Shown: positions 26,743 through 37,960 of the stretch, in pieces
Position numbering within the stretch: position 1 is the first letter of the stretch
Layout: each line of letters begins with the position of its first letter
Assembly: GCF_000143535.2 (NCBI RefSeq)
Contig: NC_037324.1
Location: 1,860,001-1,924,000, forward strand
Length of the DNA: 64,000 bases
DNA from: Botrytis cinerea B05.10
Lineage: Eukaryota > Ascomycota > Leotiomycetes > Helotiales > Sclerotiniaceae
Direction of reading: 5' to 3'
The notes under the pieces: model-generated
Database searches by the model: none
Told to the model about the DNA's origin: nothing
The model's input: the letters and a program-made list of their open reading frames with translations, nothing else
Program-made: the position numbers and the translations under genes

Positions 26743-28425
26743 TACTATACGTGAGTTTCCCTTGAAAAATCTCTGGTCTCACATGAAGTACGGAATGAAC
26801 ATGAAATATCAAGTCAACAAACAATTTATTAGATACAGCTCAAAATTTCAAGTCACTTAACTATTCCAAATAATTAGCAAATAAGCTCTTTTAGAATTTC
26901 CGGCCAGGGCTACTTCGAAAATACTTCATGTATCTATCAGCAAAACGAGAACGCTAATTTTGTATTGGGAAAATTGTGTACTGGCATGTGATAGATTAAA
27001 CATGCAGAGATAGAAGTTCTAGGTCCTGTGCTGATATGGTGAAATGTATTTGTATTACTATAACGCACAATAGAGAGATATACCAGTAGAGGGACCACAG
27101 ATTCCTGGTCGCCTCAATACCTCTTTCCTGTTCACACAGACCATAAACTCCAACTATTCGTCGAACACAATGGATGTTCGAAGATCACTCTTCTAGATCC
27201 TCAGATCCTCAATTTTTCCCTCATACAAACACACAATAACCACAAGCGCCCATATATCTCAATGGCAATAACGGAATAACAAACATCCTGTATCCTCTCG
27301 TTGTGAAGAACATATATGGCGCTAGATAAATAGCCATGATATAACCAGAAATTTGAATTTTCCTAGACTAAAGCGAGGTGGAGATAGCAACACTTATAGT
27401 AAAGCCGAAAGGAAGGGCTACATATTGCGGGTCGAAAGAAGGGACGAGGGCGTCCAAGGTGATACCTGTGGCTGGGGCGGTGGGAAGAAGGATTCGGAAC
27501 ACCGAAGAGGTAGACAACATCCAGATCTTGGATATCATTGCAGCTTGGGATATAACAGAATGCGTTCCAGAATTCAGAAAGCTTCAATTCTTGATTTCAA
27601 TTATAACATACAGCTCATCCCAAAAAACCAAGTATATATCGAATGCTGAATCTGCGTCATATACTGAAAGCTTCTGAATGACTGACTGCGAGTCAGATCT
27701 TTAAATACTTGGGGTGGTGCAGTCTAGGCGAAGGGGAGATACCGGCTTAAGGCGTAGATTCAGCGATACAAGGAAAAGAATAGTACATCTGGAAGCCGGA
27801 CTTAGCCACAAGTTTGAGTAAGGACCAATTGAGGCGAGAACAGAATAATGGTAATTCTATTCATAAATTCGAGCCAACAACTTAACTGTTTCAGGTGTCA
27901 GCCACAAAATCCATGACTCGACAGGATTCAAAGATGGAATCTCGCAATTTTGGCACCAATTTATTTTGCAGAGCTTCCTAAGTATCTTGGAAAGATGTTC
28001 GTCCGAGTGTAGACAATCTCATGGCTGCACCACTCCAAGTAATTTGCTTATCTGCATTTAAAGTCTCAAGAAACGCAAGACTGCCTGACTTGAGGACATA
28101 TGGCTGGCCAATTACCATTCACATCGATACAGTTGGAAGAGCTGCGGGATTTATAGCTTTAGCGGATACGGATGTGTACAGGTCAATTCCACCGACATAT
28201 TTGAGAGAATGATCAGCGCACTTTGCTGAAATGATTGTCAAGATTCATCTTGAACAGGTGAAAGCAGATCCAGATATCATACGTGTCTTCCAAGGAACCT
28301 AGAGCAGAAATGGCATTCATTTCTGGAGAAAAATGATCACTTGTCACGTTTCCTTGGGTTGAAGCAGGGGGTCTTCCTTCCCGGAAAGGGGAAAATTCTA
28401 TCAATGCACGCATATAGACATGCTA

Positions 28426-28718
28426 AATTAAGTTTCCACTCCTTCACCTTTCGTCGGAGTCCATCACGAAAGCTGCAAACGACAAGACCTTTGAAGATGT
28501 CCTAAGTACATTCCTTCATGTCAGTGCAACTCACAATGGCATTGGTTATTGTGACGATTCAATACAAATATGCAGAAAACAGTTTGACATAGACCAGGAA
28601 CTATTCAGATGGAGCCCGATTGAATGGGTAGCCAAAGCTATATTTTCTTTGTCAGAAGCGGGGTCACCATCTTGGTGCCAACTTGCAACTATATTGAAGA
28701 ATGGCCAAAGGAACTAGC
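28426..28718 (+). pseudogene. Possible gene fragment
   Basis: An open stretch of about 97 codons without an ATG, containing FEDVLSTFLHVSATHNGIGY and FRWSPIEWVAKAIFSLSEAG. The second part faintly resembles reductase-domain segments of NRPS-like enzymes (a W-P-V-D-W-V-A type pattern), but this is weak. No neighbouring exons were found, so a relic or a chance frame are both possible. Confidence 0.2.
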
Positions 28719-29234
28719 GAGGGGATTTTCAAGAGCTGGGGCTTCTGTGAGATTGTATGCTCGGTACTCTACATTGGAATGGGCTTATGTGACTGTGATG
28801 AAGAGAATTCCTGATGAATTGTGACCAGGTTTAGAGGAAGATGCTGAGCCTGTTACTGCTCTTGCTCACTTGACATAAGAGTTTCCTGAAGGCTGAACAA
28901 TACAACTTTTCTCAAAATATAGAAGATCGACAATATCCATTCTATCAAAATAGTTTGCAGTACAGCGTGGTCATTCAAGTATTTAGGCTATGATACATGC
29001 CCCTGCGGACCTGTAGCAAGTTTACCGAGGTCTCCGGCATCTTCTCCACAAAATATGGAGACACCATCATTGACAACGCATTTTCAGCTACAGCAGATCT
29101 AAGCAACTAGGTACGTAAATTAAAATCTGTACGATAATCATTGCACAATTTTCCCTTTTGCTCTCTTGATCTTATCTCGATTTTCTACTCTGCACATCCC
29201 TTCAACTATACCCCGCCATCGCAAATCCCACAAT

Positions 29235-30056
29235 ATGTCCACCGGTACACCCCTCAAAAACACACTGCTATCCTTTCCAACAGCTTCCACTCTCCTCATA
29301 ACCATCAACCGACCTTCGTCGCTCAACTGCCTCGATACCTTTACCCACAACGAACTCGATCGAGTTTTCAGATGGTTTGACGCCGAGCCCGGTCTTCGAT
29401 GTGCCATCTTAACGGGTGTCGGGAGGAGTTTCTGCGCAGGCGCAGATCTCAAAGAGTGGGATTCCAATAATTCGTTATCTACTTCCGCCTCGAGTCAAGC
29501 TCGTTCATTACCAACATCTGGTTTTGGAGGTTTAAGTCGGAGAGGTGGAAAGAAACCTATCATATGTGCTGTGAACGGGATCTGTTTTGGGGGTGGCTGT
29601 GAGATGATCATAAATGCAGATATGGTGATTGCAGAATCTCATGCTGTGTTTGCGTTACCAGAGGTGAAAATCGGAGTTGTGGCACTTGCTGGAGCATTGA
29701 CTCGGTTAGTTAGGACGGTAGGAAAACAAAGAGCTATGGAAATGGCGTTGACAGGAAGAACACTTGGGGCTGAAGAGGCGATGGAATGGGGGTTGGTCAA
29801 TAGGGTTGTAGGAACTGGAAAGAGTGTTGAGGAAGCTATCAAACTGGCGGAGCTGATAGCAGCAAACAGTCCAGATAGTGTTATTGTGAGTAGAGAAGGT
29901 ATCAAGATGGGATGGGAAGGTGTTGGTGCGGAGGAAGGGACTAGATTGATTGAACAAAATTGGTACAGTAGAATGGACAAGGGACCAAATATGAAGGAAG
30001 GAGTGAGGAGTTTCGTGGAGAAGAGGAAACCGAATTGGGTACCCAGTAAATTGTGA
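29235..30056 (+). CDS. Peroxisomal enoyl-CoA hydratase/isomerase family protein
   Basis: Crotonase-fold enzyme acting on acyl-CoA thioesters, most likely in beta-oxidation or a related breakdown route. Intronless, 273 residues, start MSTGTPLKN at the first ATG. Landmarks are TINRPSSLNCLD, GVGRSFCAGADLKEW (oxyanion-hole region), NGICFGGGCEMI with the first catalytic Glu position, and ALPEVKIGV with the second. The C-terminus is SKL, a canonical type 1 peroxisome targeting signal, so import into peroxisomes or glyoxysomes is expected. A Ser-rich loop after ADLKEW is longer than in bacterial homologues. It is convergent with the GFA-family gene, with about 175 bp between stop codons. Confidence 0.92.
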   Translation: MSTGTPLKNTLLSFPTASTLLITINRPSSLNCLDTFTHNELDRVFRWFDAEPGLRCAILTGVGRSFCAGADLKEWDSNNSLSTSASSQARSLPTSGFGGLSRRGGKKPIICAVNGICFGGGCEMIINADMVIAESHAVFALPEVKIGVVALAGALTRLVRTVGKQRAMEMALTGRTLGAEEAMEWGLVNRVVGTGKSVEEAIKLAELIAANSPDSVIVSREGIKMGWEGVGAEEGTRLIEQNWYSRMDKGPNMKEGVRSFVEKRKPNWVPSKL

Positions 30057-30231
30057 TTTTTTGTTTTTCTTTTTTTGTATTTAGCTAGATTATATCCCCT
30101 CTGTTGAGCAGTCATAAATTGTACGTCATGAAACATGCACACGCGCAATTTCTAGAGTGAAATCTTCTCATCTCGTCTTCCCTACAATGAATGGAATTTA
30201 CATCGTACCGTATCTCATAGCTAACATTAGC

Positions 30232-30912
30232 TCAATACATTCCGCCCCTCCATGGCTTACCCAGTCTGTTTTCCTCCTTCGAATCCAAAATATCAAGGTA
30301 ACTAATCCATCCCTTCTCATGCCATTCCCTCAAGTCACATCCGTCCTGGCCCGCCTCTAACACAATGGCATTCACAGACAAATATCCAGTCTTCCCTTCT
30401 ATCCACTCGGTTGGCTTCCCATTTACCTCTCCTTTCTTTGGGCACATCCAAACGTCTCTTTTACCTTCTCCGACCTCCTCTCCATTAACCTCGGTTATTC
30501 CAAGTTCCTTCAAATTCACCGTCCTCATTTCCCCATTTTGGAAATCCAATCCAGTAGCGAATGGTCTCACACCACAAATACCACAAAACCACCAATCAAG
30601 TTCTTTGTCAAAACATTGATAATTTCTCATCCCCTGATCCTGCCATCCGCCTTGTTCATGCGGCATTCCTGCGGGACTCAGAAGCATGAAATCATTTGGA
30701 GAATCCGGAAGTCGGATGTGGAAAAGACCCATTTTATGACAGGTGGTACAGTTGCACTTGCGCAGGCGCACGGTAGTTTTTGCAGAAGGCGTTGCTTCGA
30801 TCACGGGAGGTGGAAGGCTCATGAATATCACGAAGCGAATTAGTCCGCAGTGGCAGGAGCCATGGTAAGGTTTGCGGGTGGCTGTAGAAGTCGTCGTGTA
30901 AGTTGATGACAT
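30232..30912 (-). CDS. GFA/CENP-V family zinc protein
   Basis: Member of the glutathione-dependent formaldehyde-activating (GFA) / CENP-V fold, a small zinc-binding domain; many fungal members have no assigned reaction. 226 residues from MSSTYTTTS. Zinc ligands are visible: GSCHCG (Cys20, Cys22), CNCTTC (Cys53, 55, 58) and FCGICG (Cys110, 113). The start at 30912 puts the first zinc motif close to the N-terminus, as usual for the family. An in-frame ATG at 31092 would add 60 residues without conserved features. Fungal genomes carry many paralogues, so a specific substrate cannot be given. Confidence 0.88.
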   Translation of the reverse strand: MSSTYTTTSTATRKPYHGSCHCGLIRFVIFMSLPPPVIEATPSAKTTVRLRKCNCTTCHKMGLFHIRLPDSPNDFMLLSPAGMPHEQGGWQDQGMRNYQCFDKELDWWFCGICGVRPFATGLDFQNGEMRTVNLKELGITEVNGEEVGEGKRDVWMCPKKGEVNGKPTEWIEGKTGYLSVNAIVLEAGQDGCDLREWHEKGWISYLDILDSKEENRLGKPWRGGMY

Positions 30913-32658
30913 CTTGATAATTTGGCAAAGCCACTTGAGCAACCTTTTACCTAGAAAGAAGTTATGTTGCAATAGATCATTGTATATCGTTGGATAGAGA
31001 AATCTTTTATAGTCCAAGTATGTCAAGGAGGTGAATACCACGCATACCCCGCAGTAGTTGGATAAGCGTTCAATATCCTTATCTTGCAGCATTGTTACTC
31101 ATGTCATCAATTGTCAAATGCAAGGCGTGAAGACGCGGCGAAAGGCGTATATCATGTACTTAATCAAACACAAACGAATATCATTTCCAGTTACAATTCA
31201 CGAAGTCAGCTGGTTTCGCGATACGGGGTTTTTGGTCAATTTGGATGATGGATGCCTGATTGCGATAACAGCATTGCTCTTGATCTACCTACCAGGTTCT
31301 ACCCCTCTCTGTTGTGTAGCCAGGAACATGGAACATGGAACATGGAACATAGAAAAGATTGACGTGGCCCATGCTTGCATTTGAAGCAGAGGAAGTGGAT
31401 CGGGCACGAAGCACCGCAAAGGAAGAAGAGAAGTAGGTAATAGGTAACAGGTACAAAGTGACATCGCGTTTTGTTGCATTACCTGCATCATTTTGAGGAA
31501 GCAGAGAGAGGGAAAAGAGAAGTGCTTGCAGCATGAAAGCCCTCATGCCATTGAGTGTCGTGATTCTTTCTCCCTATCCGTTGATTCCTCAATTCTTTAC
31601 CAAGCTGTGGTCTATTGCGTCCACAGGAAAATAAACACCAACTGTCTAGGCTACTGTCTTATGTCCGTACGAACCGCAAGAGTCAGCTTCGGAAACCGAG
31701 AAGAGTTCGCTGCCCCTCGTAGGGTTGCGACATAGTACACGACACTATTCGTGCATGCTGACCTGCAGTACGAGTTGAACGCCAAGCAATTCGTGACACG
31801 ATCCTGTCACTGCGTGAATGTCCTGTTCAGCATAGTTCTATATTGTCTCTCAAAGAACAACTATAGTTATAACCATGTGGAGTATGAACCACTAAAATAA
31901 TATTTGGAGCAATGATGCTGAAGAGTCCAGACCAAATCACTAGATTGGCCATAAACCTCTGTGGGAATCCATTCCGTTACTTGGTTGCCCCTAAAGGCGC
32001 CCTGCTGTACTGCATGTCTTAACTCATCCTATGCACGCTGCACCTCATAGTAAGACCTAAATAGAAGATTGGCAGCATGAAAAACCATGACCGGATCTTT
32101 GCATACACCGAGCACTTTACCTTGGCCATTCTGTGTAAGTCGTTTCATCCATTGCCTTTGCCTATGCCCCTGCAAAGAGTTGCTTTTTGGTGTGAAAAAA
32201 AAAGTACGATACAGCTGAGATGATTTGATCGAATTCTGGTACAAGAAAATGACACATTGTAGCTAAAGAAGCATATCATACTATTATTATAACAACATGT
32301 TGTTATGTTTTACCACTTCGCATCAGCTCAGAAATTCAATGTTCACCAGGCGCGGGGTAATTTAGCGCCTTGGCAATTATCTTGTTTACATCGCGTATAT
32401 CTTCGCCTGTCGAGAGATATATTGAGATCACATAAAATGTTTTTTTGTAAAACCCATCACCGCTCATCAGAAGAGGACTCACTCATAGTTTAAGTAGGTA
32501 GTAGGTAGTAGGTAAGCTGTGTCATATTTCGTCTCTCCAAAGTCTAAGCTGTGGTATTTCTCGTATGACCAAGACGCGACTATCAGCTCATATATATTAA
32601 ATCATCATAAGAGTCGAACCATCTCTTCATCTATCCCTCGATTCTGAAGGGTGCTCTG
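30913..32658. promoter_or_regulatory. Divergent intergenic region upstream of the GFA and DJ-1 genes
   Basis: About 1.7 kb without a supported gene. It contains a (GGAACAT)n run near 31324-31350 and a (TAGTAGG)n run near 32492-32512. Small frames on both strands lack recognisable content. Confidence 0.5.
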
Positions 32659-33426
32659 ATGTATCCAGCTTCAATGGCACTCAAACCAGATACCTCAATG
32701 GAGGGCACACCAGAATCATCTCAAATTTCTGTGCTTTTCCTCGCATATGACACTTTCAACACACTTGATATTCATGGACCTCTTGACGTGCTAGGAAATG
32801 TCGCACTCAGCGCAGATCCGTTCAAACTTACAATCGCAGCTCAACATGATATCATCACTTCAGCCGAAGGAGCAAAGATCCAACGTCACATTTCCTTCCT
32901 CACAGCCTTTGAAACCCTCGAGAATTATGATGTTCTCATCCAACCCGGTGGTCTTCCCGACGATATCTTTCCTCATCTATATCCACATACAGATAGTACA
33001 TTCTCAGACATGCTCAACATTATCAAAGCATTTTCAAGACTTGGTCCATCTCCTCGTTTACAAAGCCCGCGGGTAATAATGTCGATATGTACCGGGGCAC
33101 TCTTTCTTGGCTCTGCGGGTATATTTTCGGGTCTGAACGCTACGACGCATTTTCTTACTCTTCCGAAACTCAAAATTATCTGCGATGCATATACTGCGAA
33201 GAAGCCATCTTACAACCCAACAATTGTCGTGCCGAATCCTGCGTCCTTGAATTTCAGATACGTGAAGGAACAATTGAGTCTAGACAAGAAAGTTAGGGTT
33301 ATTAGTAGTGGAGGAATTAGCTGTGGGATTGATGCTACACTTTACCTGTTGGCCTTAGTCAAGGGGATATCACCTGCTCTGGCTGTAGCACAAATGATGC
33401 AATACGCTTGGAGAGAGATGCCATGA
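32659..33426 (+). CDS. DJ-1/PfpI family protein (isonitrile hydratase-like)
   Basis: Class I glutamine-amidotransferase-like fold of the DJ-1/ThiJ/PfpI superfamily. Fungal relatives with this layout are often named isonitrile hydratase-like, but the activity is unproven. Intronless, 255 residues. Visible are the first strand ISVLFLAYDTFNTLDIHGP with the conserved Asp, VLIQPGGLPDD, and the nucleophile elbow SICTGALFLG with Cys144, followed by GLNATTH (His present). VRVISSGGISCGIDATL matches the conserved C-terminal segment. The ATG at 32659 is the first in frame; a second at residue 6 is equally possible. No targeting signal is seen. Confidence 0.9.
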   Translation: MYPASMALKPDTSMEGTPESSQISVLFLAYDTFNTLDIHGPLDVLGNVALSADPFKLTIAAQHDIITSAEGAKIQRHISFLTAFETLENYDVLIQPGGLPDDIFPHLYPHTDSTFSDMLNIIKAFSRLGPSPRLQSPRVIMSICTGALFLGSAGIFSGLNATTHFLTLPKLKIICDAYTAKKPSYNPTIVVPNPASLNFRYVKEQLSLDKKVRVISSGGISCGIDATLYLLALVKGISPALAVAQMMQYAWREMP

Positions 33427-33903
33427 TCGTTTATGAGTTGGTGATTTCCAGTAGTCTGGACCCCAGTGCGATAAAGATCGTTATTCCTTGATACTGGTTA
33501 GTGCATGGGGTGCATTTAGCAAGTTACCTTTCCTCAGATTGTTAAGTTATAATCAAAGCTCAAATTCTTTTCGGCATATTGAAAGTTGTTGATTCTTGAC
33601 TGCCATGCGAACATATGAAGACTCCGTGCATTTCCGGAACGTGTTTGAATAGTAAGTTAAGAATTATTATTATTTCCTAGAAGAAGGGCCTAATCCCGAT
33701 TGTTCAAGACACTCGGTGTATACCGCTGGCCTCTCCATCCTTCCATAATGACCTTGTATATCTCAATACTCATGTCCATCCCACTGCTTCAAACTATATA
33801 TCTCCCACCTATTCTAATGGCTCTGGTGGGTTTCCATTGCCATATAATACATCAAACCTGTCAAATGCAAAAATTCCCAAGGCTAAAATTACAAATTCAC
33901 AAC
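33427..33903. other. Short intergenic region between convergent genes
   Basis: About 480 bp between the DJ-1 stop and the stop of the minus-strand membrane protein. Nothing recognisable; it probably holds both 3' UTRs. Confidence 0.5.
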
Positions 33904-35319
33904 TCAATGCCTATAATCTCCGCTGAAATAAGCCGGAGGTAGACTAGAAAGAACAGTCCCATGATTCTCATCATCAACCGCATTGTCTGCCTCATTATCT
34001 GGCGCTTCCTCATCTGAGTCATATTCCCTATATGATGGAGCGTGTGAGTACGCTGGCGGTGGAGTTATAAAACCTGGGGTCACCGGATCTGGTCTCCTTG
34101 TCGGCATCGGGCGGTAACTAGCTGTGCTTTGGAACACAGGAAGTGTCGCAACTTCCCTCCTCAATTCCCCGTCATCCATTTCTGTATTTGCGCTTGCTGC
34201 TGTAATCGTCGTAGATTCTCGATATTCTTCCTGATTACTTCCAGTAGCCATTGCATGCTGAGTTCCAGAGTTTTGCTGGAAGATGGGAAACGCGGCTACT
34301 TGTAGACTTACTTGCTCGTCTACTGTCATTGGGACTGTTGATCGACTGGGTCGAGGAGGATGAGCTGTTGGGGGGGGACTGGGTAGATTATTCGCGAAGA
34401 TAGGAAATCTAGAGACCGCTCGTTGTACCTCACTATCTACTCTTTGCATCATGTCTGCAACACTCTCGCCAGGTCGTAATGTGTATATGGAATCATGCTG
34501 TTCAACAGGACGTGAGACGACCCGACTGCCAATATCAGTGGGAACATAGCTTTGTTGAAATCGGAGGGGTCTATCGTTATTTGTTCTCGCTTGTTCAACT
34601 TCTGGCTGGACTCTCGCACCAAGTGCCGCTCTTGCTGCACCTATCTCACCGGTTGGTCGGTAGTAGCCTTGATTGCGCGGACTGCTTGTAGTAGTATATT
34701 CTTCTTCGCTTGATTGATCTATGGGAGTTGGATGAACCGTAGCACCCAATGCAGCTCTTGCAGCGCCTATCTCACCAGTTGGTCGGTAGTAGCCTTGATT
34801 GCGCGGACTGCTCGTCGTATATTCTTCTTCGCTTGGTTCATCTATAGGAGATGGAAGAATCGTAGCACCCAATGCAGCTCTTGCAGCGCCCATTTCTCCC
34901 GTCGGTTTCGGTCTATGGGAATAAACTGGGTATAAACTGCGAGTGTCATTTCGTGATTTTCGTGACATTGTTGTCGATGTTCGTGATAAGGGACGTTGAG
35001 TATAGTGGTCTTTCCTTTGTCCCAGCCTTTTCTTAATCTCGAGTATACAGAAGAGAAGAAGGAAGAAAGCAATCATCACGCCAAACGCTATGGCTAATAT
35101 CCATGTTTTAGCACTATCCTGAGAGTTCCTATCTGAAGTAATCTTCTCAGAACGGGTATAGATAGTAGTGTCTGGGTATTGATGTGGCGTTCGTCCAAGC
35201 ATAGTCGTTATAATTTTCATGGCTGACTGCGCCAATTCTTGAATCACGACCACCCCTGAAAGTTCCGGCTCCTCTGGAATATACATTCTGGTCGAAAACG
35301 CACTTTTGATGCTATTCAC
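33904..35319 (-). CDS. Single-pass membrane protein with internal repeats (5' exon unresolved)
   Basis: Unknown function. About 470 residues are readable in one frame. One transmembrane helix (WILAIAFGVMIAFFLLLFCI) is followed by basic KKRLGQRK and a long Ser/Pro/Thr-rich tail, suggesting a type I receptor-like or scaffold shape. Three copies of a ~36-residue unit (RPTGEIGAARAALGAT ... SEEEYTT-SPRNQGYY) lie in the tail. There is no ATG at the open end: the sequence there, TTCAG followed by GTTGTGAAT, reads as a 3' splice site, so the gene must start upstream. A protein-like stretch at about 35541-35680 (EISFVSCPFWFGPGDHYG) may be an ectodomain exon. A TATAAAAG box lies at about 35760. I could not join these exons without a frame problem. 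Confidence 0.6.
   Translation of the reverse strand: MNSIKSAFSTRMYIPEEPELSGVVVIQELAQSAMKIITTMLGRTPHQYPDTTIYTRSEKITSDRNSQDSAKTWILAIAFGVMIAFFLLLFCILEIKKRLGQRKDHYTQRPLSRTSTTMSRKSRNDTRSLYPVYSHRPKPTGEMGAARAALGATILPSPIDEPSEEEYTTSSPRNQGYYRPTGEIGAARAALGATVHPTPIDQSSEEEYTTTSSPRNQGYYRPTGEIGAARAALGARVQPEVEQARTNNDRPLRFQQSYVPTDIGSRVVSRPVEQHDSIYTLRPGESVADMMQRVDSEVQRAVSRFPIFANNLPSPPPTAHPPRPSRSTVPMTVDEQVSLQVAAFPIFQQNSGTQHAMATGSNQEEYRESTTITAASANTEMDDGELRREVATLPVFQSTASYRPMPTRRPDPVTPGFITPPPAYSHAPSYREYDSDEEAPDNEADNAVDDENHGTVLSSLPPAYFSGDYRH
34618..34910 (-). repeat. Coding tandem repeat, three units of about 110 bp
   Basis: The three units share long identical DNA tracts, for example the part encoding SPRNQGYYRPTGEIGAARAA. 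This indicates recent duplication or homogenisation. Confidence 0.85.
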
Positions 35320-36645
35320 AACCTGAATTGTGCTTCAAAGATCTATTGGGAAGTTTCAGTCAGATCTTGAACATTGAGTACTATTTACGACTTTGCAATT
35401 TGTTCATAAAATTTCTTGTGGAATTCGCTCAACCAGGGGACCAAAGGCCTTCTTATACTTCACTCTGCCGATTCGCAATATCAATCAGAATCTATAGCGT
35501 TTATCCTGACGGTTCCAAGTATCATCCATTTCCTTAGCATTATCAAAAATTACTGTCTGGTTTGGCTCTACCCCATAATGATCGCCTGGCCCAAACCAAA
35601 AGGGGCAAGACACAAAGCTTATTTCGAGTTCGGTTACTTTGAAGTAAAATCCAGCACCTTATCTTTGGGTTTAGTAAACTTCAATCACACGCCGTTGATT
35701 GGTGATCTTTCATAGTTTTAGATGACTTCATTTTTGGACATGTGGCAATTCATTCAACCTTTTATAAGGTTCCCAGTGCCCATATGTTTATCATCTTGTT
35801 ACAAATATGATGTGGACAATTGATGAATATTATCATGAAGAGTGCTCACAACTGTTCTATGGTTCATAGGGAGGAATCATAGTGCCGCTAAAAGAAGGCT
35901 GGATTCCCAATCAATAATGTCAGTTCCAAGCAAGTGAGACTTAGTATACGTAGTTGTTAGTTGGTTGATTTCAAAGTGGATCATTCAGAGTCTAGACTTG
36001 CACATGACTTGCATTACCGAAAATTCCGATCGCGGGGATATTTGGCTTGGCTTGCACTCATATTATAAAATGATTCTCGAATTTGGAAGATCTAATAGAT
36101 AAGGTTGATGGTGGGATGAAGTGGATGATTATTTCAATTGTCAATATCATGATGTTCTTTCTTTTCTCACGTTATCAAGACAGATGAGATTGTTCCAGTG
36201 CATCATAATTCATATCATTCTTAATGATAGCGTAATGATATACTCGATTCCACCCTGTGCTTAGGTTATTTCTGCTTCAAGCTATAACGTGATCTACCCG
36301 AATATCATGGTGATCCAAAGACGTGTACTTGGCCTCTGAGAGCTATCGGTATTGCCAATGCTTGGTCAGTAGTAGTAAAGCATTAATCGATTCAGTCTAT
36401 CTATAGCTATTGCTATGCTGATTATGAATTCTTGGTTCTATACCCATAAGATATGTGTTCTTTTGTCACTAGTGGGGATTGTAGGATATTGTGTAGACAA
36501 TGTGGATTAAAGAATAAAAGGATTTTCCATCCGAAAGTCACAGTCTGACCATGACTTGCCAAGTCATGGTGCTTTGAAACATATATTCAAATCGTAGTAC
36601 TCGAGGGTACCTATTCGACGGACTCTCAAGCTTCAACTTGTCATC

Positions 36646-36900
36646 TCATCTCGCTTTCATGAATCTCGGGTTCTTTGAGGAACTATGAGCACTCCGGTGA
36701 CCTTTGACAATGAAAACCATCAGGCTCAAATTTCCACCCATGATCATAAAACACAATCTTTGTTCCGAGTAGCATCCCAGTGTAGTCTTCAGTAAGCATT
36801 TTCGACTCCAAACATACGAGGGAAATCTTGAAATCGTGTAGGAGACTCCAGCACTAGATATAGTCAAAGCAATAATGTCAACTACGAAGTAGATCACCAC
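36646..36900 (-). pseudogene. Possible relic of a multi-pass membrane protein
   Basis: An 84-codon frame with two hydrophobic stretches (VIYFVVDIIALTISSAGVSY and LCFMIMGGNLSLMVFIV). Their order and the Asp in the first stretch recall RTA1-type lipid-translocating proteins, but no other exons of such a gene were found on either side. Weak evidence. Confidence 0.2.
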
Positions 36901-37594
36901 TCCGCTCCGCCAATACCAGACCTCCCACTACGTTTCATTGAGTAAAAGTTGGAATTTACAACCAAGGACACCGTAATCGACCTAACTAGCGTCAAGTTAC
37001 CGGATTGGCAGGAGGCTTTTAGCACTTCTTAGAATTATCATGAGTGTAACAAGAATAGGATATACAACATCACCAATATTTTCATTCTCATTGTATATCT
37101 GCATACACCCGATTGACTCACCAGGATATAACGGTGTCGTTTTAACCTTGAGATTCCAAGAAATTTATGTATACAAAAGCTTATTTTACATTTACCCACC
37201 ACTAGTCCCCTCGATAGAACTTCACAGTGAGTATTCATGATAAATCTTCACTAGTCCTTGGGATGTTCTGTAATGGTGAAAAGTTCCGAGCAGTAGAAAG
37301 AACTAGCGATGGACATTTCTTCAATCTGAAGGCTTCTCGGGGCCACCCTTGTAAATTCAAGTTGTAGATGTGCAACATTTCCGATATTTGCAACTTCATC
37401 ACATCAGATATCGATATAACTTCGCGTTTCTAGACAATCAACATACTAAAGTCCTCTTCTTTCTTGTGCTTGTTAGGATCTCTTTGAAAAAATGAAGATC
37501 CTGACGTGTAATATAGACCTCTAGATAGCATGGTTGGAAAGTATTCAGGAAGATCAAGTCAAAGCTAGTAGATCAATACCAATACTTATCTTTT

Positions 37595-37960
37595 CAGAAA
37601 ATTAGGAGGAAGATATCTAAAAGTCCTATCGAAATATATCTCAAAATTTCAATTTATATATATATATATATATACAATGCAAATCTTTAGATAGTATATT
37701 TTGATAACCAGAAAATTAGAAAGAAGCTATTTCAAAGTCCTATTGGGATACACATCGTAATTCGTATCTACAGACATGCAACATAGACCTCCAGATAATA
37801 TGATTGGCAAATCTCCAGAAAGATCAGCTTGCACTTTGACAGCCAGAGAATCAGAAGAAAGCCATCTAAACCTCCTATCATAATACACCTCGTAATTCCA
37901 ATATACAGACATACAACACAAATCTCTACCTTTCAACATCGTATTCATCATCGAACAAGA
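37595..37960. repeat. Three degenerate direct repeats of about 115-135 bp
   Basis: Copies begin near 37595, 37709 and 37844. Each contains CAGA(A/G)AAT(T/C)AG, then AAGTCCTAT or CCTCCTAT, then a TCGTAATTC-like segment, then ACAACACAAATCT / ACATAGACCTC. They are diverged and do not encode a protein. Confidence 0.7.

Larger units (their letters stand above)
24088..29234. other. Gene-poor region of about 5 kb
   Basis: No intact gene could be supported. Two stretches with decayed-looking coding content are listed separately (26221-26742 and 28426-28718). Overlapping frames near 27353-27677 on both strands have no recognisable domain. Confidence 0.5.
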
